From an uncultured Oscillospiraceae bacterium (GTDB lineage: Bacteria; Bacillota; Clostridia; Oscillospirales; Oscillospiraceae), in assembly GCA_934597585.1 (NCBI GenBank), contig CAKTSA010000034.1:1-16276 (forward strand): 16,276 nt of DNA, read 5' to 3'. Positions 14,699-16,276 of the stretch are shown piece after piece (the stretch's first letter is position 1; every line of letters begins with the position of its first letter). The notes beneath the pieces were generated by a model. The model saw only the letters and a list, made by a program, of their open reading frames with translations, did no database searches and was not told where the DNA came from. Both the position numbers and the translations under genes were made by a program.

Positions 14699-16234
14699 TT
14701 ATTCCCAGCTCACCACGCTCAGATCCTGCGCATAGATGGGATAGAACGTATACCCCGTCAGCCCGGTGCGGACGGCCACCAGATCGGCCATGTCCTGCAG
14801 ATACAGGTTGGCGGCGGTCTCGGTCAGCATGGTCTCCATCTGCTGATAGAGAGCGGTCTGCTCCGCGTCGTCGGCGCTGGCACGGGCCTTGGCATACAGC
14901 TCGTCATAGGCGGGGTTATTGTAGTTGACGAAGTTCTTGCCGTTGTCGGAGACAAAGCGCTCCAGCATGGCCCGGGCGGTGATGTTCTTGGCGTCCAGAC
15001 CGGTGATGGTGGCCTGGAACTGGCGGCCCACGTACACGTCATTGTACCAGGTGGCGGCATCCACCGGCTGCACCGTGGCCCGGATGCCGATGGCACCCAG
15101 CTGCTGGACCACCACCTCGGCGGTGTCCATGTGGGGCTGATAGTTGGACGACACGGTGATGACCATGTCAAAGCCATCGGGATAGCCGGCCTCAGCCAGC
15201 AGCTCCTTGCCCTTGGCGGGGTCGTAGGAGTAGTAGTCCACCAGCTCCGGCAGGAAGTACTTGGTCAGCTTGGGATAGATGCTGCTGCCCACGGCGGCAC
15301 CATGACCGTCGGCCATGATGTCCATGATCTCCTGGCGGTTGATGGCGTAGCTCATGGCATGGCGCACCTTCTCGTTGTCAAAGGGCTTTTCGGCGTTGTT
15401 GAGGTACACCGCCTGCACCAGGTTCATGGTGCCCTCTTCGATGGCAAAATCGCTGCCCAGCTGGGCGGTCTGCGCGCTGGTCAGGTGGGCGCAGATGTCC
15501 ACGCTGCCGCCCTTCAGCGCCATCATCAGGGCGGTGGAGTCCTCATAGATCTGATAGGTCACCTTGCTGACCTTGGCGGGAGTGCCCCAATACTCGTCAA
15601 AGCGCTCTATGACGATATTCTCCTGGGGAGAGCGGGACACCAGCTGGAAGGGGCCGGTGCCGGGGATAAAGCCGGTCTGCCCCTCGCTGCTCTGGGGGAT
15701 GATGGCCGCCGTCAGGAAGTAGATCAGCTCCATATCGGGCTGCTCCAGACGGAAGCTCACCGTGCGTTCGTCCACGACTTTCAGATCCTGGATAGCAGAA
15801 AACGCCGACACCAGGGCAGAGTCCCCGGAATTGCCGGCGCAGCGGTTGAGGGAATAGACCACATCCTCCGCCGTCACCGACTCGCCGTTGTGGAACTTCA
15901 CGCCCTCACGCAATGTGAAGGTGTAGACAAGTCCGTCCTCCGAGATCGCGTAGTCTTCGGCTACCGCGGGGATCAATTCACCATTGGGGCCGGTTTTCAC
16001 CAGGCCCTCGTAAATGTTGAACAAGACCTCTCTGGTTCCTGCCGCCGCTGACGCGTGGGGGTCAAGACTGTCTTCCAGGTCCTGAGCGATGGCCACAACG
16101 ATCTCGTTGTTGGTTTTTCGCTCGTTCTGCAAGCCGTTATTTCCTTCGTCGCCCTGGCTGCTGCCGCCTCCGCATCCGCAGAGTACAGCGCCGACCATCA
16201 CCAGCGACAGGAAAAGAGATACCAGTTTCTTCAT
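14699..16234 (-). CDS. ABC transporter substrate-binding lipoprotein (family 5, DppA/NikA-type)
   Basis: The protein has 511 residues. A lipoprotein signal peptide opens it (MKK, a hydrophobic stretch, lipobox VLCGC with the lipidated cysteine at residue 21), followed by a Gly/Ser/Asp-rich linker. It would be anchored on the outer face of the membrane. The SBP_bac_5 pattern is clear: LDPHASAAAGTREVLFNIYEGLV, LREGVKFHNGESVTAEDVVYSL, TGPFQL near the middle, and VRHAMSYAINRQEI. AGGAG lies just before the ATG. Family members bind peptides, nickel chelates, opine-type metallophores or heme. The ligand cannot be settled by eye. It heads the operon that encodes both permeases and both ATPases. Confidence 0.93.
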   Translation of the reverse strand: MKKLVSLFLSLVMVGAVLCGCGGGSSQGDEGNNGLQNERKTNNEIVVAIAQDLEDSLDPHASAAAGTREVLFNIYEGLVKTGPNGELIPAVAEDYAISEDGLVYTFTLREGVKFHNGESVTAEDVVYSLNRCAGNSGDSALVSAFSAIQDLKVVDERTVSFRLEQPDMELIYFLTAAIIPQSSEGQTGFIPGTGPFQLVSRSPQENIVIERFDEYWGTPAKVSKVTYQIYEDSTALMMALKGGSVDICAHLTSAQTAQLGSDFAIEEGTMNLVQAVYLNNAEKPFDNEKVRHAMSYAINRQEIMDIMADGHGAAVGSSIYPKLTKYFLPELVDYYSYDPAKGKELLAEAGYPDGFDMVITVSSNYQPHMDTAEVVVQQLGAIGIRATVQPVDAATWYNDVYVGRQFQATITGLDAKNITARAMLERFVSDNGKNFVNYNNPAYDELYAKARASADDAEQTALYQQMETMLTETAANLYLQDMADLVAVRTGLTGYTFYPIYAQDLSVVSWE

Positions 16235-16250
16235 GTTCTTCTCCTTTTCT

Positions 16251-16270
16251 CCCCGCGTCCTTCCGCGGGG
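16251..16270 (-). promoter_or_regulatory. Leader hairpin just upstream of the binding-protein ribosome binding site
   Basis: CCCCGCG (16251-16257) and CGCGGGG (16264-16270) form a perfect 7-bp GC stem with a 6-base loop, about 17 bases upstream of the ATG. No T-tract follows on the minus strand, so it is not a simple terminator. The window ends before any promoter can be seen. Confidence 0.55.
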
Positions 16271-16276
16271 ACAGAA

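Noticed and set aside
13505..16051. An 848-codon open frame on the plus strand
   Set aside because: It runs antisense across three clear ABC-transporter genes and an intergenic repeat; low-complexity His/Gln/Gly composition marks it as a shadow.

Overview
The window looks like a chromosomal segment of a moderately GC-rich, low-motility-signal-free gut-type Clostridia, most likely Oscillospiraceae (Flavonifractor/Oscillibacter-like). This is inferred from the strong AGGAGG ribosome binding sites, the gene families, the GC-rich terminators and a multi-hairpin intergenic repeat of a type I associate with that group. No rRNA, tRNA or CRISPR array is visible.

Positions 1-3.8 kb hold the end of an integrated mobile element, on the plus strand and visibly less GC-rich than the rest. 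It has three tightly coupled large serine recombinase genes: a 3' fragment, a middle protein with no catalytic domain, and a complete 542-residue enzyme. A BRO-N/DinD-like protein follows, with a perfect 11-bp inverted repeat in front of it. Two strong hairpins at 3777-3911 separate this element from chromosomal genes.

Positions 3.9-6.5 kb (minus strand) hold oleate hydratase (ohyA) and, upstream of it, a TetR-family regulator. A terminator separates them and ohyA has its own plausible promoter. Positions 6.47-6.84 kb contain no convincing gene.

Positions 6.9-9.1 kb hold a divergent MFS transporter / LysR regulator pair around a shared 130-bp regulatory region. Both genes carry apparent lesions: the MFS reading frame is out of phase with the only well-placed start codon by one base, and the LysR protein seems to lack a short stretch at the start of its effector domain.

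Positions 9.1-16.2 kb form one long minus-strand transcription unit. In transcription order it encodes a lipoprotein substrate-binding protein, two permeases and two ATPases of the peptide/nickel ABC family, then a hotdog thioesterase, a DUF3810 membrane protein with an HExxH motif, and a DUF3786 protein. It ends at a bidirectional terminator shared with the LysR gene. The ATPases are short and lack the C-terminal oligopeptide extension, so a Nik/Cnt-like metal or metallophore role is as likely as peptide import. A composite of five hairpins lies between the binding-protein gene and the first permease gene.
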